Positions 36,129-48,254 of a stretch of 64,000 bases of DNA are shown one piece after another. Origin of the DNA: Odobenus rosmarus divergens (lineage: Eukaryota; Chordata; Mammalia; Carnivora; Odobenidae). A model generated the notes under the pieces. The model saw only the letters and a program-made list of their open reading frames with translations, did not search any database and had not been told where the DNA came from. The position numbers and the translations under genes are program-made. Within the stretch, counting starts at the first letter, position 1. Each line of letters opens with the position of its first letter. The stretch is from contig NW_004450478.1 of the NCBI RefSeq assembly GCF_000321225.1, positions 2,050,906-2,114,905 on the forward strand. Direction: 5' to 3'.

Positions 36129-36359
36129 GGGGCGCCTGGGTGGTTCAGTTGTTAAGCGTCTGCCTTCGGCTCAGGTCATGATCTCAGGGTCCTGGGATCA
36201 AGACCCGCATCGAGCCCCGCATCGAGCCCCGCATCGAACCCTGCATCAGGCTCCCTGCTCGAGCCGGGAAACTTGCTTCCCCCTCTCCCACGCCCCCTGC
36301 TTGTGTTCCCTCTCCTCGCTGTTTCTCTGTCAAATAAATGAATAAAATCTTTAAAAAAA
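36129..36359 (+). mobile_element. Can-SINE with internal 12-bp tandem expansion
   Basis: Typical head and tail, but the segment normally reading once as CCCCGCATCGGG is present as four tandem 12-bp units at 36203-36250 (ACCCGCATCGAG, CCCCGCATCGAG, CCCCGCATCGAA, CCCTGCATCAGG). The target-site duplication is not clear. Confidence 0.93.
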
Positions 36360-38558
36360 GGGAGGGGGGAAGGGAAGAGATTTGTTCTGGATGCCTAAAA
36401 TCAAATGAGGGCAGTTATAGAGAGATCATATTTTGGCTAAAAATAAAGACGAACAAAGTGGTTTTTAATGTCAAAAGTATAATGGATCATCTAGAGTGGT
36501 TTTGCATTATTTTTGACTGGAGATAGGCAAGAAACAGCTAAATGACCAGTTATCAGAAATGTTTATACCTTTGAAATACAGCAGCTCATTTGAATGACCC
36601 AGTCCAGTGCTGATTTTCTGATTTGCAGAACTTGTTTTACACGTTTGCTTTCTACTCTAACACCATCTTGGACATTTTTGAAAGACCCAGAGAGCAGACA
36701 AATATTGATTTTAAATTAAGCTTGTTGGAAGACTTGAAATCCCATGCTTGTCTCTGGTAGAAGAGGGAGAAGTGCATTTTCACCATTAAATGGCAAGGAA
36801 TCAAAGTAGCATTTAGGTTTATTAAACCTAAAGTCGGCCATCTGGATCTTTGTAATGCAATACAAATTTGAAGACACATGCCCTTGGAACTTATTTGAAT
36901 AATGGAGTTCAGATCATGTTGTTGGAGTAAAAGAAAAATATGATTATTCTGTTTCATAATAGGGATGGTTGTGAGGTAGGAAGAAGGGAGCCAGATCTGT
37001 AGATGTTGAAATATCAGTCATTATCTTATGACCGCCACAATGTAGAAGAGGAATTACCTCTTCTAAAGAATACGATTCTCTTACTACAACTAACAATTAT
37101 CTTAAAACAACCAACGATTAACAATATAGCACATTTCTGACTTCCATTTAAGCAGTGTTCATCCACAAATAGTTTTCGAAGTGTATGGTTATGTTTTGAT
37201 TATAATTTTAATTTTAAGCTATTTTAAAATGAAAACATATAAAATATGAAAAAATAATATTCTACTAATATACAGAGGAAGAATTATGCTGAATCTTGTA
37301 TTGCTAAATATTCCTGACATGGACAAAAAAATGATTCCTACCTTTTTGTATTTTTTAACACAATTTTAATCACTGAATTATATACTTTGCATACAATAAG
37401 ATTAAGTTATTTTATAGTCGATCATAGCAAGACACTAAAAGGCAAAGCATGTAATATACTATGGTTTTCTCTTACTCATAGTTATGCTTCTTTCAAACGG
37501 ACTCAGACTACCACATCACACTCAGCTCTGGACTTATCATTGAGTGCCTCCCACCAGTTTTAGGCCTAAGAAAAGGCAGTAATAGGCCATCTAACTAAAC
37601 TCCTGAGAGTCATTGGGCAGGTAGAAATAATTGCTTTTTAGGTAGAAAGTACTAGTAGGACAAATCCAAGTAAAAGGGTTGACTATGTTGCAGAAAGTAA
37701 AATTACTCTTAACTCTTTTCAGAAATTTCACTATAAGGTGCCATAAGTAGATGCCATGGTGTCAATCAGAGTGAACAAAATTTGTTAAGATACCAAACAC
37801 AAGATATTTCTATCCTCACAATCTAAAACACTGGGTTTCAAGTAACAAGATCATCTTCTGACAAACATCTTATAATTCCAAAAACTGTCTTTTGCTTCTA
37901 AACAAATAACAATTACTTTCTCAAACTGTAAATATTTAAGCAATCCAACTTAATGACGTCTACTCAAATATATGTCAATGACAATGGATAAAAATGAGCA
38001 ATAATGTACGTGAGTCAAACAGGAACAACTCGTTACTACCATAGTATAAGAAGTGGAGATATTTTACTTCCCCTTTAATGCCATTTTTTCTTTAGTGACT
38101 GTACAATATTCTTTGTCTCCTAGCACTTCCTTTGAAGTTATGAGCTAAGCAGATTCTGCAGAGAAAATATTCTCCTTCCCCCATCTGCCCCTAACCTTAT
38201 TCATATTAGAGATACTTTGGAAATAATTTGTAGAGTAAGGAAACTAATGGGAAACCATGGACATTTCACAACCACAAGTGAATAGCTCTTACATCAGACA
38301 GTTCCCAGACACATCAAAGTGAGATGGTAAGCTTTAGCAAATAAAAATGCAGAACACCCAGTTAAGTTTAAATTTCAGATAATAATTTTTTAATATAAAT
38401 ATGTCCCAAACATTGCATGGAGTGCACTAAAATATTACTTTGTACTAAAAAATTATTCACTAAATAAATTTAGTGCATCATAGTGCACTAAAATTATTTT
38501 GTACTAAAAAATTATTCACTGTTTATCTGAAGTTCAAATTTAACTGGACATCCTGCAT
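36360..38558. other. No gene or named repeat recognised
   Basis: AT-rich, one of the longest repeat-poor stretches in the window; a 101-codon minus-strand frame at 36652-36957 shows no domain. Confidence 0.5.
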
Positions 38559-38955
38559 TTTATCTGACAATCCTCCACAAGGACATTTTGTAGTAGCAAT
38601 GTCTTTCTCTCCTATTAGACTATGTGTTCCTTGGGGCGCCTGGGTGGCTCAGTCGTTAAGCGTCTGCCTTCGGCTCAGGTCATGATCCCAGGGTCCTGGG
38701 ATCGAGCCCCGCATCGGGCTCTCTGCTCCGTGGGAAGCCTGTTTCTCTCTTTCCTACTCCCCCTGCTTGTGTTCCCTCTCTCGCTGTGTCTCTCTCTGTC
38801 AAATAAATAAATAAAATCTTAAAAAAAAAAAAAATTTTAGACTATGTGTTCCTTTATGGTAGGGATGGAGTAATTCATCCTTGACCAGTCAGCCCATAAA
38901 GCAATGTCTGATACATAATGGATATACAATAAAAATGTATTGAATGAATGAATGT
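38559..38955 (+). repeat. LINE L2 3' end, split by a SINE
   Basis: 'CTCCTATTAGACTATGTGTTCCTT' is interrupted by the SINE and then resumes as '..TATGGTAGGGATGGAG' through 'AATGTCTGATACATAATGG' to the tail 'TATTGAATGAATGAATG', the L2 terminus. Confidence 0.75.
38633..38836 (+). mobile_element. Can-SINE inserted in L2
   Basis: Very well-preserved element with a perfect 18-bp target-site duplication, TTAGACTATGTGTTCCTT, at 38615-38632 and 38837-38854. Looks young. Confidence 0.96.
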
Positions 38956-39275
38956 AAAGGATGCATTTTAAAGAACTGATATAGATAGATATAAATATTT
39001 ACTTTGTAGCTTATTTTGTTGGCATAGCTCGACAAAATAACTATTACTGGTACTATCAAAGAGTGAAGCCAGAGTTTCAGCCCCACCAGGGTTACCCCTT
39101 TGGCCAACTGGTATGAGAAACAGCACACCTGCTATTCTCTTTCTGGCTACAGTTGTGGCTGTGCAATAAATGGAAATAGACACAACCTTCTTTTTGTGTG
39201 TGTGACATCTGGATGCCCAGCTGAAACTTAGGTTACAGTTGAAAAAACCACAGCTCTAGTCAAAAACTGAGATGA

Positions 39276-39554
<279 letters not shown>

Positions 39555-39595
39555 TGAAAAGTGATTGACATGATAGAGCATAACATAAATAAACT

Positions 39596-39722
39596 TTACA
39601 CACACACACACACAGAGTATAAATATAAAATATATTTTTAAAAAATACAAATATGTTAACTTATAGAACATATATGTCTTTATATCTATCGATATATGGA
39701 TAGATAGGTAGATAAAAAGATA
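39596..39722. repeat. (CA)n and degenerate (GATA)n simple repeats
   Basis: CA run at 39596-39614, then AT-rich sequence and TATC/GATA units at 39680-39722. Confidence 0.75.
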
Positions 39723-39869
39723 AATTTAGACTCTGAATGAAACCATGTGGTTTTACAGGTTTATAACTTTAACTCACAATGGCTAATGCATATTGACTAC
39801 AATGTGTCATAACACATCTCAGAAATAATCATGACCCCCGTAAAATTGTGAAATGAGAGATCCAGTATG

Positions 39870-40140
39870 TTTTTGTTGTTCCCACCCTTCTGATATCTTC
39901 TCTTCTCCCACACCTGGACTGTTGCAATGACCTAATATTCTAAGGACCTGAACCTCTGAGCTTCCCACTCCACCACCCTCCCCGGGACTATCAGATCTAC
40001 ATTGGCTGGTCCTCCAAGTCCATTTTCCATTGTTGTCACTTGGCCACATAAAATTGGTTGCCATTCCCCCCTCTGTACAAACCTTAATAGCAACGTGACT
40101 ACTCCCTAAGGTGACTTCTGTGCCTTCCCAGGGAAATAAC
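39870..40140 (+). repeat. Diverged LINE L2 piece
   Basis: 'CACACCTGGACTGTTGCAATGACC' and the CT-rich stretch after it resemble the L2 segment 'CTGGATTACTGCAATAGCC'. Weak beyond that. Confidence 0.45.
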
Positions 40141-41349
40141 AATCTTTTTTAAATATGGGAATGGAATTAGCAGAAACCACAGGATCTACCTGCCCTTTTT
40201 ACCAGGGTAACCTTGATTTCAGCAGTGCCTTTGTTTTGTGATCTAACTCAAAAGAGTGACTAGTGATGGACTTTTTGACCAAGTAAGGGGAGATAGGAGG
40301 ATATTTGTTATTGTTGGATTCTTCTGGCAGGCTGCTGGGGTAGGCTTGATCACTGAGACCTCCTGGAACACCTTACATGTTCCAGAGCAAACCTACCTTC
40401 TAAACAGCTGAAGTTCTTGGAAGTTTCTTCTGTGGTTCTTTTTTGCTTGTTACTTCAGGTACAAGCTCCTCCACTAGGAAATCAGTGTTTCCCTTAGTGT
40501 GACCCTACTCAATCTGTTCAAATTTAATTCACACTGTTTTTATAGCACATGACATCTGAGTTTCATTTCCATCTCCACCCCCTTGCACATCAATTTTTTT
40601 CCTGGCTAGTCCTCCTCCATTAACTAAACATCTCTAGGAAACATTCTCTGCCTACTCCAGCTCATGTTAAACTCTAAGCTCTAAGAGCGTTTCTAGTTTA
40701 TATCTACACTTCTTGCTAATGCTAGCAAAAATTTTCTTCCCAGGTGGAAACTCACATGAGCAATCATCAATCCCCATTATAACTTTTACAAAAGTTATAG
40801 CATTTTTATACTAATTCATGGGAAAAACAAGATCAAGTGTCGATTCCTTAATACTTATATGTACTCCTGAATAAACATTCCAGATATATTTGAAATTTGT
40901 TATTACATGGCTGCGATCAATTCCTGAAGCAACAGCAAATGGCATCATTAGCTCTGCACATTTAAACTAGTGTTCAGGGGCTGTGTATATTAGTGGGAAC
41001 TGGTAGTAATACTCAAAATACATTCAGAACTCAATTTTGTATGTGATAAGCTTTCTTTCTTTAAATATTTAAGCTGAAATACTATTTTAGAACCAAGAAC
41101 AGGACACAGGAGTACACACTGTACGGATAACCTACATCAAATGGTTCCTAAGAATACAAGAGATGATTCCAGAACTTGACTTTCCGTGCCTTAGAGTGGA
41201 TTCCTAAAAGGCTCCAAATTGGGTCTCACATAAGTAGAAAAACATACTTATGCCTAAAGGATATATAAATGAAAAGCTTGGAAAAGCACACGAATTTTCA
41301 GGGCTTTGTGCCGTCAGCCTCATGGAGGATACCAGTTGCCTTATCTTTT
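40141..41349. other. No gene or named repeat recognised
   Basis: Single-copy-looking upstream DNA of PTPRZ1; may hold distal regulatory elements, but nothing in the sequence alone shows it. Confidence 0.5.
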
Positions 41350-41500
41350 TCATTTAGGCTTCAGATTAATTCAACAAACATTTAGGGTACACCTACTGAC
41401 TATTTTTGCCTTTATGCTAGGAGCTGGGTTAGAACAGTAAATGAAGCGAACTCCCTGCCATTAAGGAGTTCAGTCTAGTTAAAGAGACCACCATAGACAT
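41350..41500 (-). repeat. LINE L2 3' end fragment
   Basis: 'TTCAACAAACATTTAGGGTACACCTAC', 'TGCTAGGAGCTGGG' and 'CCCTGCCATTAAGGAGTTCAGTC' are reversed L2 terminus phrases. Confidence 0.65.
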
Positions 41501-42482
41501 AAGCATATACGGCGTGACATTTCCAGCTCCGAGGCAGCAGAAGTCATGTATTATAGTTCTTTTGTACATCCTTCAATCACGCAATTAAAAAATCTTTCCG
41601 TACGACCCTGTGCGAGCAGGCACTCTGGTAGTGCCGTCTGGGAGGAACATTACAGAGTTGAAAGTTCCTCCACGCAGCTGTGCACAGCACGACAGTTTGA
41701 TCGGAGCCTGAGGAGTGGGCAGGGTCTCACTGGTCACAGGGCTGGAGATTATTTGCAGTCAACTGCCCTAGAGGTAATGGGGTTTGGAACTACTTTGGTG
41801 ATTTGGTAAAAAGAAAGAAAACGGAGAGGGGAACCCTGCTTACCCAGGAGCCCCACCACTTGCTGATTGGACCCACTTAGCATCTGCAGGAAGGACAACA
41901 ATAAAATGAAAAAACATTTCCAGGGGTGAACCCCAAAGGTCAATCTCTGGCTGTGCGGCACAATGGGGGTCTGGCCTCCTCTTCTCTCCCAAAAGGGTGA
42001 AGGAGTCTTAATGAAGAGACATTTTCTCCGCGAAGATTCTAAACCCCAGCGGGTTCCACTAACTCCAGAGCAGCGAAGCCACCGGCAGGCACCAGGAGGG
42101 GGGAGTGGAATGGTGGGTGGAGGGATGTCGCTATGTAAAACGCCACTCTGGGACCCGGACCCTGAGCGACAACTGCGCCCCTGCGTCCCTCCGCCCGCCG
42201 CGCGCGACCCCGGGCCGGCTGCACGCTCCCAGCGGCGCGGTTGCTGCGCCCCCGCCCCCACCGAGCCGCGGCGCGCACACCAGGGCCGGAGCGCGCCCCC
42301 GGCACACAGGCACCGCTGCGCTCCGAGCGCTCAGACCTCGGCCGCAGCCCGCAGAGGAGACCAACTCTCGCGCGCCCGCCGGCATGCGCCTCGGCTAGCG
42401 GCTCCCGGTTCCCCTGACCCCCGCACGTCCTGCTTCCGATTATTCCCGTCTTCTTCTCAGTCTCTCCGCTGGCGCTCTCTCG

Positions 42483-42535
42483 CTCGCTCTCCCTCTTTTT
42501 CAGACACACTCACACACGCACACACACACAATCTC
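42483..42535. repeat. CA-rich microsatellite at the PTPRZ1 transcription start
   Basis: A CT-rich run passes into an interrupted (CA)n tract just before and over the presumed start of the 5' UTR. Its length is likely to vary between individuals and species. Confidence 0.7.
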
Positions 42536-42703
42536 ACACCAATCTGTACACTGGAGGAAAAAATATTTCCTTCGCGCCCCCTCCCTGTCCACCCCCCAAG
42601 AAGCTGAGCAGCCGCGTGGTGGGGGAACCCCCGGACCGTCTGGAAATGCTAATCCTAAAGCGCTTCCTCGCTTGTATCCAGCTCCTCTGTGTTTGCCGCC
42701 TGG
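42505..42703 (+). other. PTPRZ1: PTPRZ1 exon 1 including 5' UTR (5' edge approximate)
   Basis: The 140 or so bases before the ATG resemble the human PTPRZ1 5' UTR as I remember it: a CA-rich start, an 'ACACTGGAGGA' stretch, a 'TTTCCTTCGC' CT-rich stretch and 'GACCGTCTGGAAATG' at the start codon. The 5' edge is set by that likeness, not by a visible initiator element, and could be off by tens of bases. I see no ATG between 42505 and 42646, so no upstream ORF is expected if transcription starts there. Confidence 0.6.
42646..42703 (+). CDS. PTPRZ1: PTPRZ1 first coding exon (partial CDS, signal peptide start)
   Basis: The 58 bases encode MLILKRFLACIQLLCVCRL plus the first base of codon 20, then the donor GTGAGT at 42704. 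From memory the human protein starts the same way except for Arg at residue 2 and Asp at residue 20, so the exon is recognised with high confidence; the split codon (phase 1) fits an Asp completed by exon 2. PTPRZ1 is a single-pass receptor tyrosine phosphatase of glia and neural progenitors, with an extracellular carbonic-anhydrase-like domain, a fibronectin type III domain, a long chondroitin-sulphate-bearing region and two cytoplasmic phosphatase domains; it binds pleiotrophin, midkine and contactins. This exon supplies only the hydrophobic signal peptide (charged Lys-Arg, then a Leu/Cys/Ile-rich core). The ATG context is GGAAATG. No second exon is visible in the remaining 21 kb, so the rest of the gene lies beyond the window. 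Oddity: Leu instead of Arg at residue 2. Confidence 0.93.
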
Positions 42704-43141
42704 GTGAGTGATCAGACCTCAGTGGGGTTTCATCTCCGGGATCGTTTGGGACACAGTGGGGGGATCTGAGAGCATTATGTACTTTCTACCGCCGCCGCCA
42801 TCTAGCAAGGAGGGAAAAGGCACGGTGGACTGGGGATCCCACGGGGTTGGCGGCGCCGCGATGGGTGTCAGCGGCGTGGGAGAATGCACCCCGTCCCCAC
42901 CTCTCACCTCCACCACCTTCCATCCGCCCGCGGGGAGCTCGGCCAGAAGGGAGAGGCTTGCCATTCTCGGTTGCTGTCCACACAGCTCTTGTCTCTCCTG
43001 TTTTGCAAAGTGTGAAAAGATCCTTTTAGGTACACATAAGAAGAGAAGTACAACCAAGGTGCGGTGCTTCGTATTAGATAGTGTTTTTGCTTTTAGATTC
43101 ATTATGGGCTTGAATGAAAAATACACGTGCCCGATGCGAGT

Positions 43142-43166
43142 TACACACACACACACACACACACAC
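43142..43166. repeat. (CA)n microsatellite
   Basis: About 12 uninterrupted CA units at the start of intron 1. Confidence 0.9.
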
Positions 43167-44098
43167 TCCAAAAAGGTAGTAACAGGAACAAGCACCAACC
43201 TGACTTTTCAGTGTTTCCCAGTACTTTTAATTTAGTCACATTCAAGTCTGGGCAGTTGCGTTAAAAAAAAAAAAGTTGCGATCAAAATTTCTATCAACGT
43301 TCTGCCACTGCTGCCAAAGTCACAGGAAAGCTCCAGGTTGATGTATTTATTCATGGATTCATCTTTCATCCACCACTTTCCAGGTTACATATTCAGTACT
43401 GAAATTGCACTTTGAAACAGCCAGTTAGAATTATTTACCTGGGATGCAGATTCCAGTGTTCCAGTCATTTTCCAGAAGAATTGTAATATTGGATTTTTAT
43501 ATTTTATTTTTAAAAAAATCTTTTTTCCTTCATGAAGATTTTCTATTACGATGGACTATAATAGGTTTGGAGGTATTAACCTGAAAGTTAGAAGATGTAC
43601 CTCCACTTGTGAATACACATATTTTACTCTTTTCAGTTCGAGGATCCCAATTTTTTTAAATTTTAGATTACTCATTGTAGATATTAACCTACATTTTTAT
43701 TCAATATAGATGGTGCTGCTCTTGGCACAGTAATCTTTACAAGGAGAAATCATTTCTTGTTCTAACTAATGAGAGTTACATTTCAAATATGGTGATAATT
43801 GCCAACAGCCCCCCAGATAATGGACATAATTTAAATTCTGAAAGCTTTACAAAAATCCTCAGGAGGTGATGTGATACACAAGGTTGACATTTAAGACTAG
43901 CAGGAGAATCTGGTCCTGGTTTTCTCTAAAACCACAGAGTTGAATCTGGAGGGGGTGCTGGGGAAGACATTTTTTGAAAGTGCTGTGCTCATCAAATAGA
44001 CACCTGTTGAATTTGCATTTCTATTATAGATCTGCTTTAACAGGAAAGCCAGATCCTTTTGGTACTTAGATTATTATTTAAAATAAATCTCATTTTAT

Positions 44099-44302
44099 GG
44101 GGCGCCTGGGTGGTTCAGTCCTTAAGCATCTGCCTTCAGCTCAGGTCATGGTCCCAGGGTCCTGGGATTGAGACCCATATTGGGCTCCCTGCTCAGGCAG
44201 GAAGCCTGCTCCTCCCTCTCCCACTACCCCTGTTTGTGTTCCCTCTCCCGCTGTGTCTCTCTCTGTCAAATAAATAAAATCTTTAAAAAATAAGTAAATA
44301 AA
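44099..44302 (+). mobile_element. Can-SINE
   Basis: Full element; flanks start AAATAAATCTCA on both sides (44081 and 44303). Confidence 0.95.
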
Positions 44303-44384
44303 AAATAAATCTCACTGTAGTACAGAGATAAACCAGAGAATATTGCTTTGTATGCCATCAAAACCACTGCTTTGAATATATTGT

Positions 44385-44780
44385 GAATTTTTAAAAATTG
44401 AGTTATAATTTGCATAGCACACAGTTCATCTTTTTCAAGTGTACAATTCAGTGGGTTTTAATATACTGACAAAGTTGTACAACCATCACCCACTATCTAA
44501 TTACAGAGCATTTTAATCACCCACAAAAAAAACTAATAACAGTCATCCCTTATTCTCTCTGACCCCAGCCCTGACAATCGCTAAGCTACTTTCTCTTTTT
44601 GTAGATTGGCCTATTGAACATTTCATAGAAATAGAATCATACAATATGTGGCCTTTGGTATCTGACTTCGTTCACTTAGCAAGTTTTCAGTATTCATCTG
44701 TGTTGTAACCTGTATCAGTACTTCATTCCTTTTTGTGGCTGAATGATATTCCATTCCAGTATTCCGTGGTTTGCAAAGGC
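44385..44780 (-). repeat. Old LINE-1 (L1M) fragment
   Basis: 'AAGTGTACAATTCAGTGGGTTTTA', 'ACAACCATCACCCACTATCTAATT', 'AGAATCATACAATATGTGGCC', 'GTATCAGTACTTCATTCC' and 'GCTGAATGATATTCCATT' are typical of L1M 3' sequence read antisense. Confidence 0.8.
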
Positions 44781-45463
44781 TTATCTCAAAGCGTTATTTA
44801 TAACCTATTATTTTTGGTTATACAGATTTTGATTTATTGGATGTTTCTTTAATGCTTTGATGATGTAAAATTTAACTGTAAAGAATTAAATTAATTATTT
44901 AAGAGTATTATAAGTTTATGTAATGATATTGAATGTAAGCCTGTATTAGAACTCAAAATGTGCTTTTTTTTTTTTTGGTGACTGAGGGGTGACAACTTTT
45001 GTATCCCTTTCCATTTTAACAAAGTTGACCTCTTACATTGTTGCCCACATGTTGACCTACGGGCCTTGTCAACCTCAAATCAGATGAATATCTTGATTTC
45101 AGGGTAATATGTTTTGAAACACTGAAGCATATTACCTACAAATAAAATATGCAGCCTCCATTTCAATTATTTTTCCCTCAACAACTACTGTAGTATTTGT
45201 AGATATATTTATTGCTCATCTTCGGTGTCCTTGGAGCCAATGAGGTGGGCTGGCACAGGTAATAAATGCTCAGGAAAGTCTGTCTAAACTGAGAGGTGCT
45301 GTATAGGATGACCGCTCCAATACAGTTTGAATGAATGTTAGGCTGCCATTCTTACTATTATCCTGGAACAAGTTGTAACATTCACTAAGGTGTTCATTGT
45401 TAACAATTAAGAATGAGTTAGCAACTAATGACTTAACCACCTTCTGTGTTTAAAATGTCCTGA

Positions 45464-45672
45464 TTTTTTTTTAAAGATTTTATTTGTCAGAGAGAGAGAG
45501 AGAGCGAGAGAGAGTGCATGTGCGCGCACGCAAGCAGGGAGAGGGGCAGGCCAAGGGTGAAGCAGGCTCCCCGCTGAGCAAGGAATCGGATGTGGGACTG
45601 GATCCCAGGACCCTGGGATCATGACCTGAGCAGAAGGCGGAGGCTTAACCGACTGAGCCACCCAGGCATCCC
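45464..45672 (-). mobile_element. Can-SINE
   Basis: Reversed element with a (GA)n/(GC)-rich tail side; flanks TAAAATGTCCTGAT and TAAAATGCCCTGAT. Confidence 0.95.
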
Positions 45673-45941
45673 TAAAATGCCCTGATGTTTTGAACTGGAC
45701 ATGTAGACCAATTGTTTCTTTCAAGTAACTCTCCAAACAGAAAAATGGTATCATTAAATTATTTGTACTGAAACAAATCCTTTCTTTCCAAATTAATACT
45801 GGGGATAACTGGAGACTAAAGAGGAACAAATCTTGGGGTTTTTTTGTGGGTGGGGATTAAATATATTTGTGGGTTCATCTATTTAGGTAATTCTATCAAG
45901 ATTGGCCTGTGGCCTGAACACTCTTTGCCAGAACTAGCTAG

Positions 45942-46132
45942 ATCATGGTTCTCACACTTAAGTAAGCATCAGAATCACCAGGAGAACTTACTAAATCACG
46001 GATTTAGGAGCCCACTCCAAACAGCTTCTGATTCAGTAGGTCTGGGGGCGGGGGCCTGAGAATCTCATTTTCTAACAAATTCCTGGGATATGGTGATGTT
46101 GTTGGTCCAAGTCCATACTTTGACAACTACTG
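45942..46132 (+). mobile_element. MER5-type DNA transposon (hAT-Charlie)
   Basis: 'GGTTCTCACACTTAAG', 'GCATCAGAATCACCAGGAGAAC', 'TCTGATTCAGTAGGTCTGGGG', 'AACAAATTCCTGGGATATGGTGATG' and 'ACTTTGACAACTACTG' match the full MER5-like order. Confidence 0.85.
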
Positions 46133-47287
46133 AGCTAGTTTGACATTTAAATGTTAGCATAGTTTCTGGATTATTAACAAGTTTTTATGGTGGACTTGAT
46201 TTCTGATACCCAACTTAATAGTATTTTTTAAAATTACATGAGTTAGACAACATTGAATGTTATTCAGCTGAAGGAGATGCTTGATCAGAGAGGCAGAAAT
46301 TGAAGATGACTCCAGGATAATTCCCTAAGTGAATTTGGACCTTCTCTAGAATAATTAAGAGGTTTTCTCCTAGGTGGAGAACTGCTATAATGGCATCACA
46401 ACTCTGTCATTATTTAATCTTGACCCACTGAACAGGTAATAGGACAAACTGCAGTGGCTTTCCTGTAAGGAGGCTTAATTATGAGTCATAGAGGAGAGGT
46501 AGGTGTTTTAAGAGCTTCTAAGGAACAGTTTCTCTCAACTAATGAGAATTCAGGATCTTTGAATGAAGTGAGTTACAGCTTTGCAAGGTACACTAAATTC
46601 AAGAGTTTACACATTATTGTGAAATACGTAATGAATCAGATTCTGAACCTTTAGGTCATATCTTACTGCTTTAAGGAACACATTAACTACAAATTATACC
46701 CAATTCCTTTGCAAGAATTAATTGCCTAATTTATCCTGAGTATGGAAGCAGTAGAATCCAAAATGTGTGACTCTCAGGTTGGTCTGTTTATTCTCTGAAA
46801 ACAAATCGTAACCAGGAATAGAAAATATTAATGCTTTTTCTCCCCAAATAATAACTAGTCTCCATTCAGAAAATTAATTACTTTTGATTTGCAAAGTAGC
46901 AATTTTCTTTATTTCATCTCTCTTTCCTTTTTATGGAGACTGTACTTGCTTTCACTCAGGGAAGTTTGCCAGGATAAATCATTTCATTGACAAATTCATT
47001 TATGCTCTTATGTCTGCACTAGATATTTGGGAACTTGCTTAAAATTTTATGTTGTGGGAATTTTGCTTCTGGCAAAAATTCAGGTTTTTCTGGAAACATG
47101 AGCTGCATTTCCCCATTCCCCTTGCTCCAATGAACTTTGAGTTCTGTCTAACTTGGTAGCTGTGCTTGACCACCCATTTGCCAACTGTTCAGACTATAGT
47201 ATGGAAACGGAATCCCCTCATTCAAAACCAGAGGATCTCGAAAGAAGGGCTTGATTAAGAAGATGAGCTTGTGTTTTATTTCCATTT

Positions 47288-47460
47288 ACCATCTACTCAG
47301 TGTTTGCCAGGTGCTGAATATTTTATGTACATTTTTCTCATTTCATTCTTCCCCAAACTGTTGGAGGTAGGTGTTTTCATTTTACACATTTTATAGCTGA
47401 GGAAAGTGAAACACAGAATAGCCAAATGACTTACCTATTTTCACACAGCCTGTGTTAGCC
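47288..47460 (-). repeat. MIR SINE
   Basis: 'CTCAGTGTTTGCCAGGTGCTG', 'TTTTACACATTTTATAGCTGAGG' and 'TTTTCACACAGCC' are reversed MIR phrases. Confidence 0.8.
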
Positions 47461-47659
47461 TATACATTTCTTCTGACTCTCGAGCCTGAGCCTTTTTCTT
47501 TCTTTCCTAGGAGACCAGTTTCCTGTTTGGAATTTACTAGCTTGCTTCCTAAGAGATGTGATGCTACATTTCCCATTCCCATGGGCTTTGTTGCAGATCT
47601 CCATTCATGATTTTCCTCATGTGCTCTCATATTACTTTTTTTCCCCTTTAAAAAACAAA

Positions 47660-47775
47660 TAAACAAAACTAAGGCATAATTTACCCTAGAAAGTGTACCA
47701 TTTTGAAAGTTTTAACAAATGTGTGTGGTCACTTAACCACCTTGATCCAGATGTAGCACATTCCTGTCCATACTA
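47660..47775 (-). repeat. Old LINE-1 fragment
   Basis: 'AAGGCATAATTTACCCTAGAAAGTG' and 'GAAAGTTTTAACAAATGTGTG' resemble antisense L1M 3' sequence ('ATAATTTACATACAATAAA...TTTTGACA'). Confidence 0.5.
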
Positions 47776-48254
47776 TTTTAACTACTCTTGTTACGTGTTT
47801 ACTGAGTGCCTGACATCGACTAGGCAGTAATTATTAAGCAGTGCATAAACATACAGAGTCCTAACATTCCTGATGCCTCCAGTCCTTCTGATTTGATTCA
47901 ATCCCCACAGTGAAAACCCTCTTGAAATCTCACTTTTAAGATACTTTCTACATTTAGACCTAGTTGAGAATAACAGTCTTTTTGAAATACCTCTTAATGT
48001 GTTAAATATCTTAACTTTCAAATATTTTAAAATGTTTCTCACTTCATCAAGAAAGCCAGCGGTAAAAGTCAAAGTCAATTTAAACAAGACATAGGCATGT
48101 TTAGATTGTGCTTTTAGCTTTTAATGTTTTATTGGTAGTGATCCCTAGCAGCAATTTCAGGTTACAAAAAGAAATCAGTTTTTATCCATGTTTGTAATTC
48201 TTCAGAGACATGTATAACATACTGTATAGGCATTAAAGGGAAAATTATTTGATC

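Larger units (their letters stand above)
42020..42970. promoter_or_regulatory. PTPRZ1: CpG island, probable PTPRZ1 promoter
   Basis: CpG dinucleotides, rare elsewhere in the window, are dense here, most strongly at 42160-42400, with a second cluster at 42785-42960 in the first bases of intron 1. GC-box-like runs (for example CCCCGCCCCC near 42250) are present, and I see no TATA box at a suitable distance from the presumed start near 42505, which fits a TATA-less CpG-island promoter. Long open frames here on both strands (up to 214 codons) follow from high GC content and are not called as genes. Confidence 0.85.

Noticed and set aside
41963..42607. 214-codon + strand frame and overlapping 170-, 156- and 97-codon frames in the CpG island
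   Set aside because: High GC content removes stops on both strands; the frames overlap each other, and the real PTPRZ1 start codon lies downstream in another frame.
42708..43235. 175- and 159-codon frames on opposite strands just after exon 1
   Set aside because: They lie in GC-rich intron start and a CA repeat, begin after the splice donor and have no domain.
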